DNA of 64,000 nucleotides from positions 1-64,000 of the forward strand of contig NZ_JAOWLA010000001.1 in NCBI RefSeq assembly GCF_025751575.1. The letters run 5' to 3'. This DNA comes from Albidovulum sediminicola. GTDB taxonomy: Bacteria > Pseudomonadota > Alphaproteobacteria > Rhodobacterales > Rhodobacteraceae. The position numbers and the translations under genes were made by a program. The notes under the pieces are model-generated. The model did not search any database. It was given only the letters and a program-made list of their open reading frames with translations, and was not told the origin of the DNA. Positions 25,756 through 34,482 of this stretch are shown one piece after another. Every line of letters starts with the position of its first letter. The first letter of the stretch is position 1.

Positions 25756-25914
25756 GGCGCCGCCGCGAACGGGGTGTTGCGCACGGCCGATCCGGCCGAT
25801 CCGCAACGCTTCGCGCGCGGCGCGTAGAGTCCGCGCCATTCGGCAACCCGACAGGACGCCGCGCGGGGCCGATCGTTCTCAGCCCCCGGCGCCTGCCAGA
25901 GCAAGGATGACGCA

Positions 25915-27375
25915 ATGCTTCAGATCGGTATCAACCTTGGCGACAAGCCCCATGCGCACGGTGCCACCCCCGGCCCCGCCCCACATGTCTTCGTGATCGC
26001 GGGCGAGGCCAACGCCTCGGGCCGCGCACCGGAGGACGACGCCACCGCATTTCCCGCAATCGCCCGGCACTGGTCCGCCGCCAACGCGTGGGAGCCGATC
26101 GGAAGCCGCCTTTGCCATGGGCCTTGGGAAACCGCAGCGATCGCACGGCCCGATCCGCTGGCCAACTTCGGCTGGGCGCGCGCCTTCGCCAGCGCCTATC
26201 AGGCGGCGCACCCTGAGAACCCGGTCCACCTGGTCGGGGTGGCGCGCGCAGGTTCGGGTTTCGCCACCTCCCAATGGGTCAAGGGCAGCGCGGAGTACAA
26301 CGCCGCCATTGCGCGGGTGAACGCCGCGATGGCCGAGGCCCCGGCGGGCGCCATCCTGAAGGGCATCCTTTGGCACCAGGGGGAAGCCGACAGCCAGACC
26401 CAGGCTGCACGGGACAGCTACGAGGCGGCGCTGAACCAGCTGATCACCGATCTTCGCGCGGATGTCACCGGGGCCGGCGCCTCGACGCCGTTCGTACTCG
26501 GGGGGCATTTCCCCAAGTCGACGCTTTACCATTCCGCGATCCAGAACGTCTGCCAATCGCGTCCCAACCAGGTGAGCCATACCGGCTACGCGGACCCTTC
26601 GACCCCATCGGAGGGCACGCTGGCCTCTCTCACCGAGGCCGACGCGCCCACGGTGGCGGCGCTTGGCCAAAGCTACGTCGCGGGGCTGGCGGAGGCGGCG
26701 GGGAACGCGCCACTCGGGTCCGGGGGGGCGATCACGCTTGGCACCATCACGCAATATGCGCTGCCCCGGCTCACCCAGTCCACCCTGTCCGGCGTGTCGC
26801 TCGGCACGCCGTCGCCGGACCGGCTGATCCTGATCGCGGTGTCCGCGCGGGCCGCGGCAGCGGTCACGCCGCTTTCGGTAACGGTCGGCGGCGTGGCCCT
26901 GACCCGGGCCGGGACGCATGCAACCGACGCCGGCCTCAGCGGCACCTCCCTCTTTTACGGCCGGGTGCCCGAAGGGACGTCGGCCGCGGTCACGGTGAAG
27001 CTCGACAGCTTGCCCGGGTCCGGACAATCGGCAATCGCGGTCCTCCCGGTCCATGGCGCCCGGCCGCATCTGGCAAACGCCCTGGGTCAGGCGACGACGG
27101 CGCTGCAAACCACGGGGATCTTCAGCATTTCGGCCCCGGTTTCCGTTCAGCCGGGCGATCTGGTCTTCGCGGCGGCGGCGGCCTATTCCCCGGCGCTCGC
27201 AACCGGCGTGATCGACCTCAGCCAATCCGTATCGGGCTCCTATTCGGGCGGCTATTACGGCGTGCATTGCGGCGCGGAGCTCCAGATCGCCGCCGGGATG
27301 CGGACGGTGACGTGCAGCTTCGATCAGGGCGTCAGCAGAGCCTCGATCAACGCCCTGGTCCTCAGGCCCGCCTGA
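25915..27375 (+). CDS. SASA (sialate O-acetylesterase/CE6-like) protein lacking the usual catalytic serine
   Basis: 486 residues. The N-terminal ~250 residues form an SGNH-type SASA domain: block I reads AGEANASGR at about residues 29-37 and the conserved HQGEADS follows near 150. In active members block I is GQSN with the Ser as nucleophile; here it is GEAN, so position 32 is Ala. The usual late DxxH is also not evident (EADAPTVAALG). The C-terminal half (about 255-486) is a beta-rich repeat-like domain of the type found on surface or phage-tail proteins (DRLILIAVSAR, VTVGGVALTRAG). There is no signal peptide. It follows the flagellar cluster but is not clearly part of it. Confidence 0.75.
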   Translation: MLQIGINLGDKPHAHGATPGPAPHVFVIAGEANASGRAPEDDATAFPAIARHWSAANAWEPIGSRLCHGPWETAAIARPDPLANFGWARAFASAYQAAHPENPVHLVGVARAGSGFATSQWVKGSAEYNAAIARVNAAMAEAPAGAILKGILWHQGEADSQTQAARDSYEAALNQLITDLRADVTGAGASTPFVLGGHFPKSTLYHSAIQNVCQSRPNQVSHTGYADPSTPSEGTLASLTEADAPTVAALGQSYVAGLAEAAGNAPLGSGGAITLGTITQYALPRLTQSTLSGVSLGTPSPDRLILIAVSARAAAAVTPLSVTVGGVALTRAGTHATDAGLSGTSLFYGRVPEGTSAAVTVKLDSLPGSGQSAIAVLPVHGARPHLANALGQATTALQTTGIFSISAPVSVQPGDLVFAAAAAYSPALATGVIDLSQSVSGSYSGGYYGVHCGAELQIAAGMRTVTCSFDQGVSRASINALVLRPA

Positions 27376-27378
27376 GGG

Positions 27379-28212
27379 TTATCTGCGCGTTGGGCGCGGC
27401 GTGGGGCGTTGCGGGCCGGGCAGAAACTCCACCCCGCCCGACTGCCGCAGCGGCTGCGGATAAAGCATCATCATCGTCAGAACGTCTTCGGGCATCTCTG
27501 TGACGACATTCAACCCGATCTCTTGTGCCTCACGCGCGGAGATCGGGTAGTCATGCGTCCAGGTGCCCGAGGACAGCAGTTCGGCGATGCCGGCCGCCTT
27601 CTCCTCCGGCATCTGGGCAGACAGGATCTCGGTCGCGGCGCGGCGCACCTGATCCAGCGCCTTCTGCCCGACATCGGCCAGGATCAGGGTTTCGTCATCG
27701 ACCTCGGCCACCGGCTTGGCGCTGACCGCCTTCAGGATGGAGGCCGCGGGAAACTGGCCGATCTGCGGGTCGATCGGCCCCAGGACCGAATGGTCACACA
27801 TCGCGATCTCATCCGCGGCCAGCGCAACCAGGGTTCCGCCCGACATCGCGTGGTGCGGGACAAAAACCGTGACCTTTCCGCGATGCGCCTCGACCGCGCG
27901 GGCAATCTGTAGCGCGGCGAGCACGAGGCCGCCGGGCGTGTGCAGCACGATATCGAGGGGCATGTCCTTGTCGGTCATCCGGATCGCGCGCAGCACGTCC
28001 TCGCTGTCCTGGATGTCGATGTAGCGCATCAGCGGAAAGCCCAGGAAGCGCATCGTCTCCTGCCGGTGGACCATCAGGATCACCCGGCTGCCGCGTTTTT
28101 TCTGGAAACGGTCGATCATCTGCATCCGGCGCAGATCAAGCATCTTGCGTGCGATCACGGGTTGCAGCATCGACAGGATGATGAACACCCAGAGCATGTC
28201 GGAAATACTCAT
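27379..28212 (-). CDS. Clp-fold serine protease, SDH family (membrane-anchored)
   Basis: 277 residues. An N-terminal hydrophobic helix (about 5-20, MLWVFIILSMLQPVI) anchors it in the membrane. The ClpP/SppA-like fold follows, with VLHTPGGLVLAALQIARA, the nucleophile stretch PHHAMSGGTLVALAADEI (Ser in SGGT) and CDHSVLGPIDPQIG. Such proteins are predicted membrane-bound peptidases with a Ser-Asp-His triad. The ATG overlaps the SelW-like gene stop (ATGA), so the two are coupled. Confidence 0.85.
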   Translation of the reverse strand: MSISDMLWVFIILSMLQPVIARKMLDLRRMQMIDRFQKKRGSRVILMVHRQETMRFLGFPLMRYIDIQDSEDVLRAIRMTDKDMPLDIVLHTPGGLVLAALQIARAVEAHRGKVTVFVPHHAMSGGTLVALAADEIAMCDHSVLGPIDPQIGQFPAASILKAVSAKPVAEVDDETLILADVGQKALDQVRRAATEILSAQMPEEKAAGIAELLSSGTWTHDYPISAREAQEIGLNVVTEMPEDVLTMMMLYPQPLRQSGGVEFLPGPQRPTPRPTRR

Positions 28213-28499
28213 CCCTGCCCCCCCGCGCGGTCGACATGGCCCAGCGATCTTTCGGGATCGATCCGGTCGCGCACCCGCTGCTTGAGGGCCTTGATTTCGG
28301 GAAATCCACCGTCGCGCTTGCGTTCCCAGATCACCTCGCCGTCCAGCGTGATTTCGAATGCGCCGCCGGAGCCGGGCGACAGCGTGACGCCGCCCAGATC
28401 GTTCTGAAACGTGGAGAGAAGCTCCTGCGCCATCCAGGCAGACCGCAAGAGCCAGTTGCAGCCGGTGCAGTAGGTGATCGTGACACTGGGCAGGGGCAA
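28209..28499 (-). CDS. SelT/SelW/Rdx-family thioredoxin-like protein
   Basis: 96 residues. The N-terminal YCTGCNW motif gives the redox CxxC of the SelW/Rdx family (with Cys in place of selenocysteine), and LGGVTLSPGSGGAFEITLDGE matches the family's core strands. The role is likely thiol redox. It is first of a two-gene operon with the Clp-fold protease, sharing a 4-base overlap, a pairing that may reflect a link between redox state and membrane proteolysis. Confidence 0.88.
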   Translation of the reverse strand: MPLPSVTITYCTGCNWLLRSAWMAQELLSTFQNDLGGVTLSPGSGGAFEITLDGEVIWERKRDGGFPEIKALKQRVRDRIDPERSLGHVDRAGGQG

Positions 28500-28654
28500 G
28501 TGGCGTTCTCCTTGGTCGGCTCGGTCCTCGGGTGCGGGGCGATCCTAGCCGGTTTCTCGCGGAAAGTGCTGCGAAATTTCGCCTCGCTCCGTGCCGCATT
28601 ACGGGCGGGTGCGGACCCTCTTGCGGGTGTTCCGGCGATCTGGCACGGTCGGGC

Positions 28655-30460
28655 ATGAAAACGCAAAACCTTTCCCCTTCGCCCTGGTCCGATGTCGCCC
28701 CCCGCCTTGTCGCGGTCGCGGCAGGCCGCAGCCCCGCCGACCTCGTGATCCGGGGCGGCCAATGGGTCAACGTCCACACCCGCGAGGTCCTGCCCGGCCA
28801 TGACATCGCCATCGCCGAAGGGCGATTTGCCGCGATCGCACCCGACCTCTCCTACGCCATCGGCCCCGAGACCGAGGTGATCGAGGCGGAGGGACGCTTC
28901 ATGGTGCCGGGGCTCTGCGACGGGCACATGCATGTGGAATCGGGGATGCTGACCCCGGCCGAATTCGCCGCCGCCGTGATCCCGCATGGCACCACCTCGA
29001 TGTTCGCCGACCCGCATGAGATCGCCAACGTGCTGGGGATCGAGGGCGTGCGCATGATGCATGACGAGGCGTTGATGCAACCCGTCAACATGTTCATGCA
29101 GATGCCCTCCTGCGCGCCCTCGGCGCCGGGGTTGGAGACGACGCCCTACGAGATCGGCCCCGACGAGGTGGCGGAGGCCATGACATGGCCCGGCATCATC
29201 GGCTTGGGGGAGATGATGAATTTCCCCGGCGTGATCGCGGGCAGCCAGCAGATGCTGGCCGAGATCGCCGCGACCCAGCGCGCGGGCAAGACGGTGGGCG
29301 GGCATTACGCCAGCCCCGACCTCGGGCCGGCCTTCCTTGCCTATGTCGCGGGCGGTCCGGCCGACGATCATGAGGGCACGACCGAGATGGACCCGGTCGT
29401 GCGCGCGCGCCAGGGCATGCGGGCGATGATGCGCCACGGCTCCGCCTGGTTCGACGTTGACCGCCAGATCACGGCCGTGACCGAAAAGGGGCTCGATCCG
29501 CGCAACTTCATCCTGTGCACCGACGACTGCCACCCCGGCACGTTGGTCGAAGAAGGGCACATGGACCGCGCCTATCGCCGCGCGGTCGAAAAGGGCTGCG
29601 ATCCGCTGGTCGCGCTTCAGATGGCGACGATCAACACCGCGACCCATTTCGGGCTGGAGCGTGAACTGGGCTCGATCGCGCCGGGACGCCGGGCCGACCT
29701 GATCCTGACCTCGGATCTGAGGACGCTGCCCTGCGAGCAGGTGATCGCCCGTGGCCGCACCGTTGCGCAGAACGGTCGTCTGACCGTTACATGCCCCCAT
29801 TACGACTGGCCCACGGCGGCCAGGGACACGGTGCGGATGGGACGAGACAAGACTGCGAAGGATTTCGAGATCCCGGCGCCGGCGGGTGCCGACACCGTGC
29901 GGGTCAGGGTCATCGGCATCGTCGAGAACCAGGCGCCGACCCGCGCCCTGACCGCCGAATTGACCGTCAGGGACGGTATCGTCGAGCCCGACGCGGCGCA
30001 GGATGTCGCGCAATGCGCGGTGATCGAACGCCACAAGGGGTCGGGCCGGATGGTCAACGGCTTCGTCAACGGTTTCCGCTACAAGGGCCGGATGGCCATG
30101 GCCTCAACCGTCGCGCATGACAGCCACCAGATCATCGTCGTCGGAACCGATCGCGCGCTGATGGCCAAGGCCGCGAACGCCATCGCCAGGATGGGCGGGG
30201 GCTTCTCGCTCTGGAAGGACGGGGAGGAGATCGCCGACATCCCCCTGCCGGTCGCGGGGCTGATGTCGGATGCGCCGGCCGCCGAGATGGCCGCCCGCGC
30301 CTCGAACCTCGTCGCCCGGATGCGCGACTGCGGTTGCGACCTGAACAACGCCTCGATCCAGCACTCCTTCCTGGCCCTCGTCGTGATCCCCGAACTCAGG
30401 ATCTCCGACCTCGGGCTGGTCGATGTCACCAAGTTTGAATTCACCGAGCTTTTTGCATGA
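28655..30460 (+). CDS. ade: Adenine deaminase
   Basis: 601 residues. It hydrolyses adenine to hypoxanthine and ammonia. Amidohydrolase metal motifs are present: DGHMHVESGM near residue 95, then GTTSMFADPHEIANVLG; CTDDCHPG gives a further metal Asp, and HFGLERELGSIAPGRRADL closes the barrel. The C-terminal domain contains VAHDSHQIIVVG and DCGCDLNNASIQHSFLALVV. The ATG at 28655 directly begins MKTQNLS; an upstream in-frame ATG at 28532 has no ribosome site. It overlaps the AMP nucleosidase gene by four bases. Confidence 0.95.
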   Translation: MKTQNLSPSPWSDVAPRLVAVAAGRSPADLVIRGGQWVNVHTREVLPGHDIAIAEGRFAAIAPDLSYAIGPETEVIEAEGRFMVPGLCDGHMHVESGMLTPAEFAAAVIPHGTTSMFADPHEIANVLGIEGVRMMHDEALMQPVNMFMQMPSCAPSAPGLETTPYEIGPDEVAEAMTWPGIIGLGEMMNFPGVIAGSQQMLAEIAATQRAGKTVGGHYASPDLGPAFLAYVAGGPADDHEGTTEMDPVVRARQGMRAMMRHGSAWFDVDRQITAVTEKGLDPRNFILCTDDCHPGTLVEEGHMDRAYRRAVEKGCDPLVALQMATINTATHFGLERELGSIAPGRRADLILTSDLRTLPCEQVIARGRTVAQNGRLTVTCPHYDWPTAARDTVRMGRDKTAKDFEIPAPAGADTVRVRVIGIVENQAPTRALTAELTVRDGIVEPDAAQDVAQCAVIERHKGSGRMVNGFVNGFRYKGRMAMASTVAHDSHQIIVVGTDRALMAKAANAIARMGGGFSLWKDGEEIADIPLPVAGLMSDAPAAEMAARASNLVARMRDCGCDLNNASIQHSFLALVVIPELRISDLGLVDVTKFEFTELFA

Positions 30461-31932
30461 ACACAGAAACCGCCATCCTGACCCCGCGCGCACCCGCGGC
30501 GGAGCAATTCACCGAGGCCTCGGCCGCCGTCACGCGGCTTGAGGCGCTTTATGCCCAGGCCACGGGCTTTCTCTTCGACCAGTTCACCCGTGCGCTGGGG
30601 GGCCACCGTCCGACCGCCCGCGTGCGCGCCTTCTACCCCGAGGTGCGGATCACCACGAACACCCATGCCAAGGCTGACAGCCGCCTGTCCTTCGGCCATG
30701 TTCCGGTGCCTGGAACCTATGTCGCGACCATCACCCGACCCGACCTGTTTCGGAACTACCTGATCGAGCAGATCGGGCACCTGATCCGCAACCACGGCGT
30801 GCCGGTCACCGTGGGCCCCAGCAGCACACCGATCCCGGTGCATTTCGCCGTCGCCTCCAGCCCCCATGTCAACGTCCCGCAAGAGGGCGTCCTGGGCTTT
30901 TCGCTGCGCGATGTCTTCGACGTGCCGGATCTGTCCACGACCAACGACGACATCGTCAACGGGACCGCGCGGCGCAATGCCGACGGCTCCGACCACCTGG
31001 CGCCCTTCACGGCGCAGCGGGTGGATTACTCGCTGGCGCGTCTCAGCCACTACACCGCGACGGACGCGGAGCATTTCCAGAACTTCGTCCTGTTCACCAA
31101 CTACCAGTTCTATGTGCAGGAGTTCGAGGCCTATGCGCGGCAGGCCTTGGGCGATCCCGCATCGGGCTACACAGCCCTTGTCGGTCCGGGGAACGTGAGG
31201 ATCACCACCCCCGACGGCGACCTGCGGGACCCCGCCAAGATGCCGCAGATGCCGACCTATCACCTCAAGCGGCGCGGCGGCCAGGGGATAACGCTGGTCA
31301 ACATCGGCGTCGGCCCGTCGAACGCCAAGACCGCGACGGATCACATCGCGGTGCTGCGCCCCCATGCCTGGCTGATGGTTGGCCACTGCGCGGGGCTGCG
31401 CAATTCGCAGTCGCTGGGCGATTTCGTGCTGGCCCACGCCTATGTGCGCGAGGACCACGTCCTGGACGCGGATCTTCCGGTCTGGGTGCCGATCCCGGCC
31501 CTGGCAGAGATTCAGATCGCCTTGCAGGAGGCCGTCGCGGATGTCGCCCATATGGATGGCTTCGACCTGAAGAAGATCATGCGCACCGGAACCGTCGCCA
31601 CGATCGACAACCGCAACTGGGAACTGCGCGACCAGTCCGGCCCGGTCCAGCGGCTTTCGCAATCGCGGGCCATCGCGCTCGACATGGAAAGCGCCACGAT
31701 CGCGGCCAATGGTTTTCGCTTTCGCGTGCCCTACGGAACGCTGCTCTGCGTCTCCGACAAGCCGCTCCACGGAGAGTTGAAGCTTCCCGGCATGGCGACG
31801 GATTTCTACCGGACGCAGGTCAGCCGGCACCTTCAGATCGGGGTGCGCGCGATGGAAAAGCTGCGCGACATGCCGGTGGAGCGTATACACAGCCGCAAGC
31901 TTCGTAGCTTCGAGGAAACAGCCTTCCTGTGA
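30457..31932 (+). CDS. amn: AMP nucleosidase
   Basis: 491 residues, the usual length for the proteobacterial enzyme, which splits AMP into adenine and ribose 5-phosphate. The N-terminal AMP nucleosidase domain (about 25-190) includes FYPEVRITTNTH and GHVPVPGTYVATITRPDLF. The C-terminal phosphorylase-like domain has GVGPSNAKTATDHIAVLRPHAWLMVGHCAGLR, and the nucleoside-binding acidic stretch ALDMESATIAANG. The ATG overlaps the adenine deaminase stop, so the two genes form a pathway AMP to adenine to hypoxanthine. Confidence 0.95.
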   Translation: MNTETAILTPRAPAAEQFTEASAAVTRLEALYAQATGFLFDQFTRALGGHRPTARVRAFYPEVRITTNTHAKADSRLSFGHVPVPGTYVATITRPDLFRNYLIEQIGHLIRNHGVPVTVGPSSTPIPVHFAVASSPHVNVPQEGVLGFSLRDVFDVPDLSTTNDDIVNGTARRNADGSDHLAPFTAQRVDYSLARLSHYTATDAEHFQNFVLFTNYQFYVQEFEAYARQALGDPASGYTALVGPGNVRITTPDGDLRDPAKMPQMPTYHLKRRGGQGITLVNIGVGPSNAKTATDHIAVLRPHAWLMVGHCAGLRNSQSLGDFVLAHAYVREDHVLDADLPVWVPIPALAEIQIALQEAVADVAHMDGFDLKKIMRTGTVATIDNRNWELRDQSGPVQRLSQSRAIALDMESATIAANGFRFRVPYGTLLCVSDKPLHGELKLPGMATDFYRTQVSRHLQIGVRAMEKLRDMPVERIHSRKLRSFEETAFL

Positions 31933-32060
31933 CGCTGCGAAAAACGCCGAAAATGGTCGAAAATGGCTTGCCTTAGCGCACAATCTGATGCGATTGACCG
32001 CAACAGACAGTGATTGAAGACGAATTAGCCCCAACAGAGGGGGCCAACGAGGAGACAGAC

Positions 32061-32348
32061 ATGTCCAAACCCATGACCAAGACCCAGCTGGTGACCGCAG
32101 TGGCAGAAGCGATGGGCGCTGACAAGAAAACCGCTTCGTCCGCGCTCGATGCGATCGCCTCGGTCGTGACGACGGAAGTCGTCGGCGGCGGGGCGGTGAC
32201 GCTGCCCGGCATCGGCAAGGTCGTCTGCCGCACCCGCCCCGAGCGCCAGGTGCGCAACCCCGCCACCGGTGAATCCATCACCAAGCCCGCGGACAAGGTC
32301 GTCAAGATCTCGGTCGCCAAGGCGCTGAAGGACAGCGTCAACGGCTGA
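32061..32348 (+). CDS. hup: HU-family DNA-binding protein
   Basis: 95 residues. HU/IHF hallmarks are clear: MTKTQLVTAVAEAMGADKKTA, the hinge GGGAVTLPGIGKVV and the DNA-binding arm RPERQVRNPATGESITKPADK. It bends and compacts DNA. GAGGAGA precedes the ATG at 32061; an upstream in-frame ATG at 32010 is ignored because of that strong site. A terminator hairpin follows. Monocistronic by layout. Confidence 0.95.
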   Translation: MSKPMTKTQLVTAVAEAMGADKKTASSALDAIASVVTTEVVGGGAVTLPGIGKVVCRTRPERQVRNPATGESITKPADKVVKISVAKALKDSVNG

Positions 32349-32385
32349 CCGGCGGCCCGCACGGGCATGCTGGACCAAAACGGGG

Positions 32386-32408
32386 TCGCCCTTCGGGCGG
32401 CCCTTTTC
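32386..32408 (+). terminator. Intrinsic terminator after hup
   Basis: GTCGCCC and GGGCGGC pair around a TTC loop (one G-T pair), followed by CCTTTTCTTTT. It lies about 40 bases beyond the hup stop, in the correct orientation. Confidence 0.75.
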
Positions 32409-32524
32409 TTTTCTCAGGTCCCGCAACGATATCGCCGCACCACATCCGTTGCGGTCCTTTGACGTGGCGTTTCCCCGGACGCGCCGAGCCGTGGTATCGT
32501 GCCCGAAACGGAGGAGCCCCGATC

Positions 32525-33355
32525 ATGTCCGACACAGCCTCGATCGCCGACCACTGGGGGACGGGGGACGTCTATTCCCGAATAGTCGCGGCCATGAAGT
32601 CCGCCGGGCTCGACCCGGCGAGCGTCACGGTCGAACAACTCGCCCCCGTCGATCATTTCCACGCGCGGGGATTTCCCGCGACCAAGGAGCTTGCGGATGC
32701 GCTGCCCTTCAAGGCGGGGCAGCGCATCGTCGATATAGGAAGCGGCGTCGGTGGACCTGCAAGATACCTCGCGCAGAGGTTCCAGTGCCATGTGGACGGG
32801 ATCGACATCACCAAACCCTTCGTCGAGGCCGCCAACAAGCTGACCGAGCTTGTCGGGCTCAGCCACCTTGTCTCTTTTGTGGTCGGCGACGGTCAGAACC
32901 TTCCCTTTGACGACGCCGTGTTCGACGGCGGCTACAGCCAGCACGTCACGATGAATGTTCCCGACCGAGGGGCCTTCTTTCGCGAAGCGTTTCGCGTGCT
33001 GAAGCCCGGCGCCTTCTTCGCGATCACCGAACACGGTCTTGGAGCAACCGGGAATCCGCATCACCCGCTGCCCTGGTCCAAGGATGGAACCGGTGCCTTT
33101 CTGATGCGGCCGTCGCAAACGGTGTCCATTCTGGAGGCCGAAGGTTTCGTTCAGGTCGAGGTCAAGGATACCGGCGACAAGTACGTCGACGCCTATAACA
33201 CCGCGATCGCCCTAGCGCAGAAGGGGCAGCTTCCGGTTTTGGGCACGCATGTCCTTCTGGGCGAACAGGCCCCCGAAATCGTCAGGAATGCGGCCCGGAA
33301 TATCGAGGAGGGGCGAACCCATCCCGTTCAGATAACGTGCCGAAAACCCGGCTGA
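32525..33355 (+). CDS. SAM-dependent methyltransferase (class I)
   Basis: 276 residues. The Rossmann SAM-binding motif VDIGSGVGGPARYLAQRF is at about residue 79, followed by GIDITKPFVEAA and a GDGQNLPFDDAVFDGGY motif. The chain resembles sarcosine/dimethylglycine and related small-molecule methyltransferases, but the substrate cannot be named. GGAGG lies ahead of the ATG at 32525; an in-frame ATG at 32459 would extend it across the putative ribosome site and is rejected. Neighbours give no clear pathway. Confidence 0.85.
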   Translation: MSDTASIADHWGTGDVYSRIVAAMKSAGLDPASVTVEQLAPVDHFHARGFPATKELADALPFKAGQRIVDIGSGVGGPARYLAQRFQCHVDGIDITKPFVEAANKLTELVGLSHLVSFVVGDGQNLPFDDAVFDGGYSQHVTMNVPDRGAFFREAFRVLKPGAFFAITEHGLGATGNPHHPLPWSKDGTGAFLMRPSQTVSILEAEGFVQVEVKDTGDKYVDAYNTAIALAQKGQLPVLGTHVLLGEQAPEIVRNAARNIEEGRTHPVQITCRKPG

Positions 33356-33584
33356 CGCCGCCCGGCACTCCGAACGCCAGCCACGCGGGTCTGGACTGAG
33401 CGCCTGCGAAAGGGGTTCAGTGGCCGCATCGCGGCCAACGCGATGTGCCAAGACGCTCATTTTCTTTTCGCCTCGCCGCGTTGGGCGGGGTCGCTTCCCT
33501 TCGCCGCCGGAACATGGCAATCAGCATCCCGGCCATGTCGGGCCACGGTTGGACCACAGTCGGCCCAGAGCGGAAGGATGAACG

Positions 33585-34472
33585 ATGGACCTGCGCGCGA
33601 TCCTCATGGGCCTGGCTTTCGCCTTCATGTGGTCTTCGGCCTTCACCTCGGCGCGCATGATCGTCGCCGATGCGCCGCCGCTGACCGCCCTCGCGTTCCG
33701 GTTCCTGATCTCTGGCCTCATCGGCGTGTGCATCGCTGCGGCCGTCGGGCAAACCTGGCGGCTGAGCCGGGGCCAGTGGCGTTCCGTCATGATCTTTGGC
33801 CTTTGCCAGAATGCGCTCTATCTCGGGCTCAACTTCGTCGCGATGCAATGGGTCGAGGCTTCGCTTGCCGCGATCATCGCCTCCACCATGCCGCTTCTCG
33901 TCGCGCTTCTGGGCTGGGTGTTCCTGGGCCAGACCGTACGCCCGCTTGGCGTGGCGGGCCTTGTCGCCGGTGTCGTGGGCGTCACCCTGATCATGGGGTC
34001 GCGCTTTTCGGGCGGGGTCAGCGTCGAGGGGCTGATCTTCTGCGGGCTCGGCGCGCTGGCGCTGGCGATCGCCACGCTGACGGTGCGCAGCGCGTCGTCC
34101 CAGGGCAATGTCCTGATGATCGTCGGGCTTCAGATGTTCGTCGGGTCCGCCATCCTCGGCGTCGCCGCGTTTCTGACCGAGCCCTGGCAGGTCAACTGGA
34201 CGCCACGGCTGATCCTTGCCTTTGGCTACACGACGCTGGTCCCGGGGCTGCTGGCGACCTGGGTCTGGTTCCGGCTGGTGGGCCGCATCGGGGCGGTGCG
34301 CGCCGCGACCTATCACTTCCTCAACCCGTTCTTCGGGGTCGCGGTCGCGGCCGTCTTCCTGGGCGAACAGCTTGGCCTGGCCGACATCATCGGCGTCGGG
34401 ATCGTGGCCGCCGGCATTCTGGCGGTGCAACTGTCCAAGCAGGCGCCCGTCGTCGCCAGCCCCGCCCGCTAG
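33585..34472 (+). CDS. DMT/EamA-family transporter
   Basis: 295 residues with ten predicted membrane segments in two EamA repeats (about residues 5-135 and 150-285). The repeat ends are typical: ASTMPLLVALLGWVFLGQTV and HFLNPFFGVAVAAVFLGEQLG. Members export or take up small metabolites such as amino acids. AAGGA precedes the ATG at 33585. It converges with aroC. Confidence 0.92.
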   Translation: MDLRAILMGLAFAFMWSSAFTSARMIVADAPPLTALAFRFLISGLIGVCIAAAVGQTWRLSRGQWRSVMIFGLCQNALYLGLNFVAMQWVEASLAAIIASTMPLLVALLGWVFLGQTVRPLGVAGLVAGVVGVTLIMGSRFSGGVSVEGLIFCGLGALALAIATLTVRSASSQGNVLMIVGLQMFVGSAILGVAAFLTEPWQVNWTPRLILAFGYTTLVPGLLATWVWFRLVGRIGAVRAATYHFLNPFFGVAVAAVFLGEQLGLADIIGVGIVAAGILAVQLSKQAPVVASPAR

Positions 34473-34482
34473 ACGGCGCCGG

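Noticed and set aside
25915-27375. A prophage reading of the SASA protein
   Set aside because: No capsid, tail, integrase or lysis gene lies near it; only its C-terminal domain has a tail-like look.
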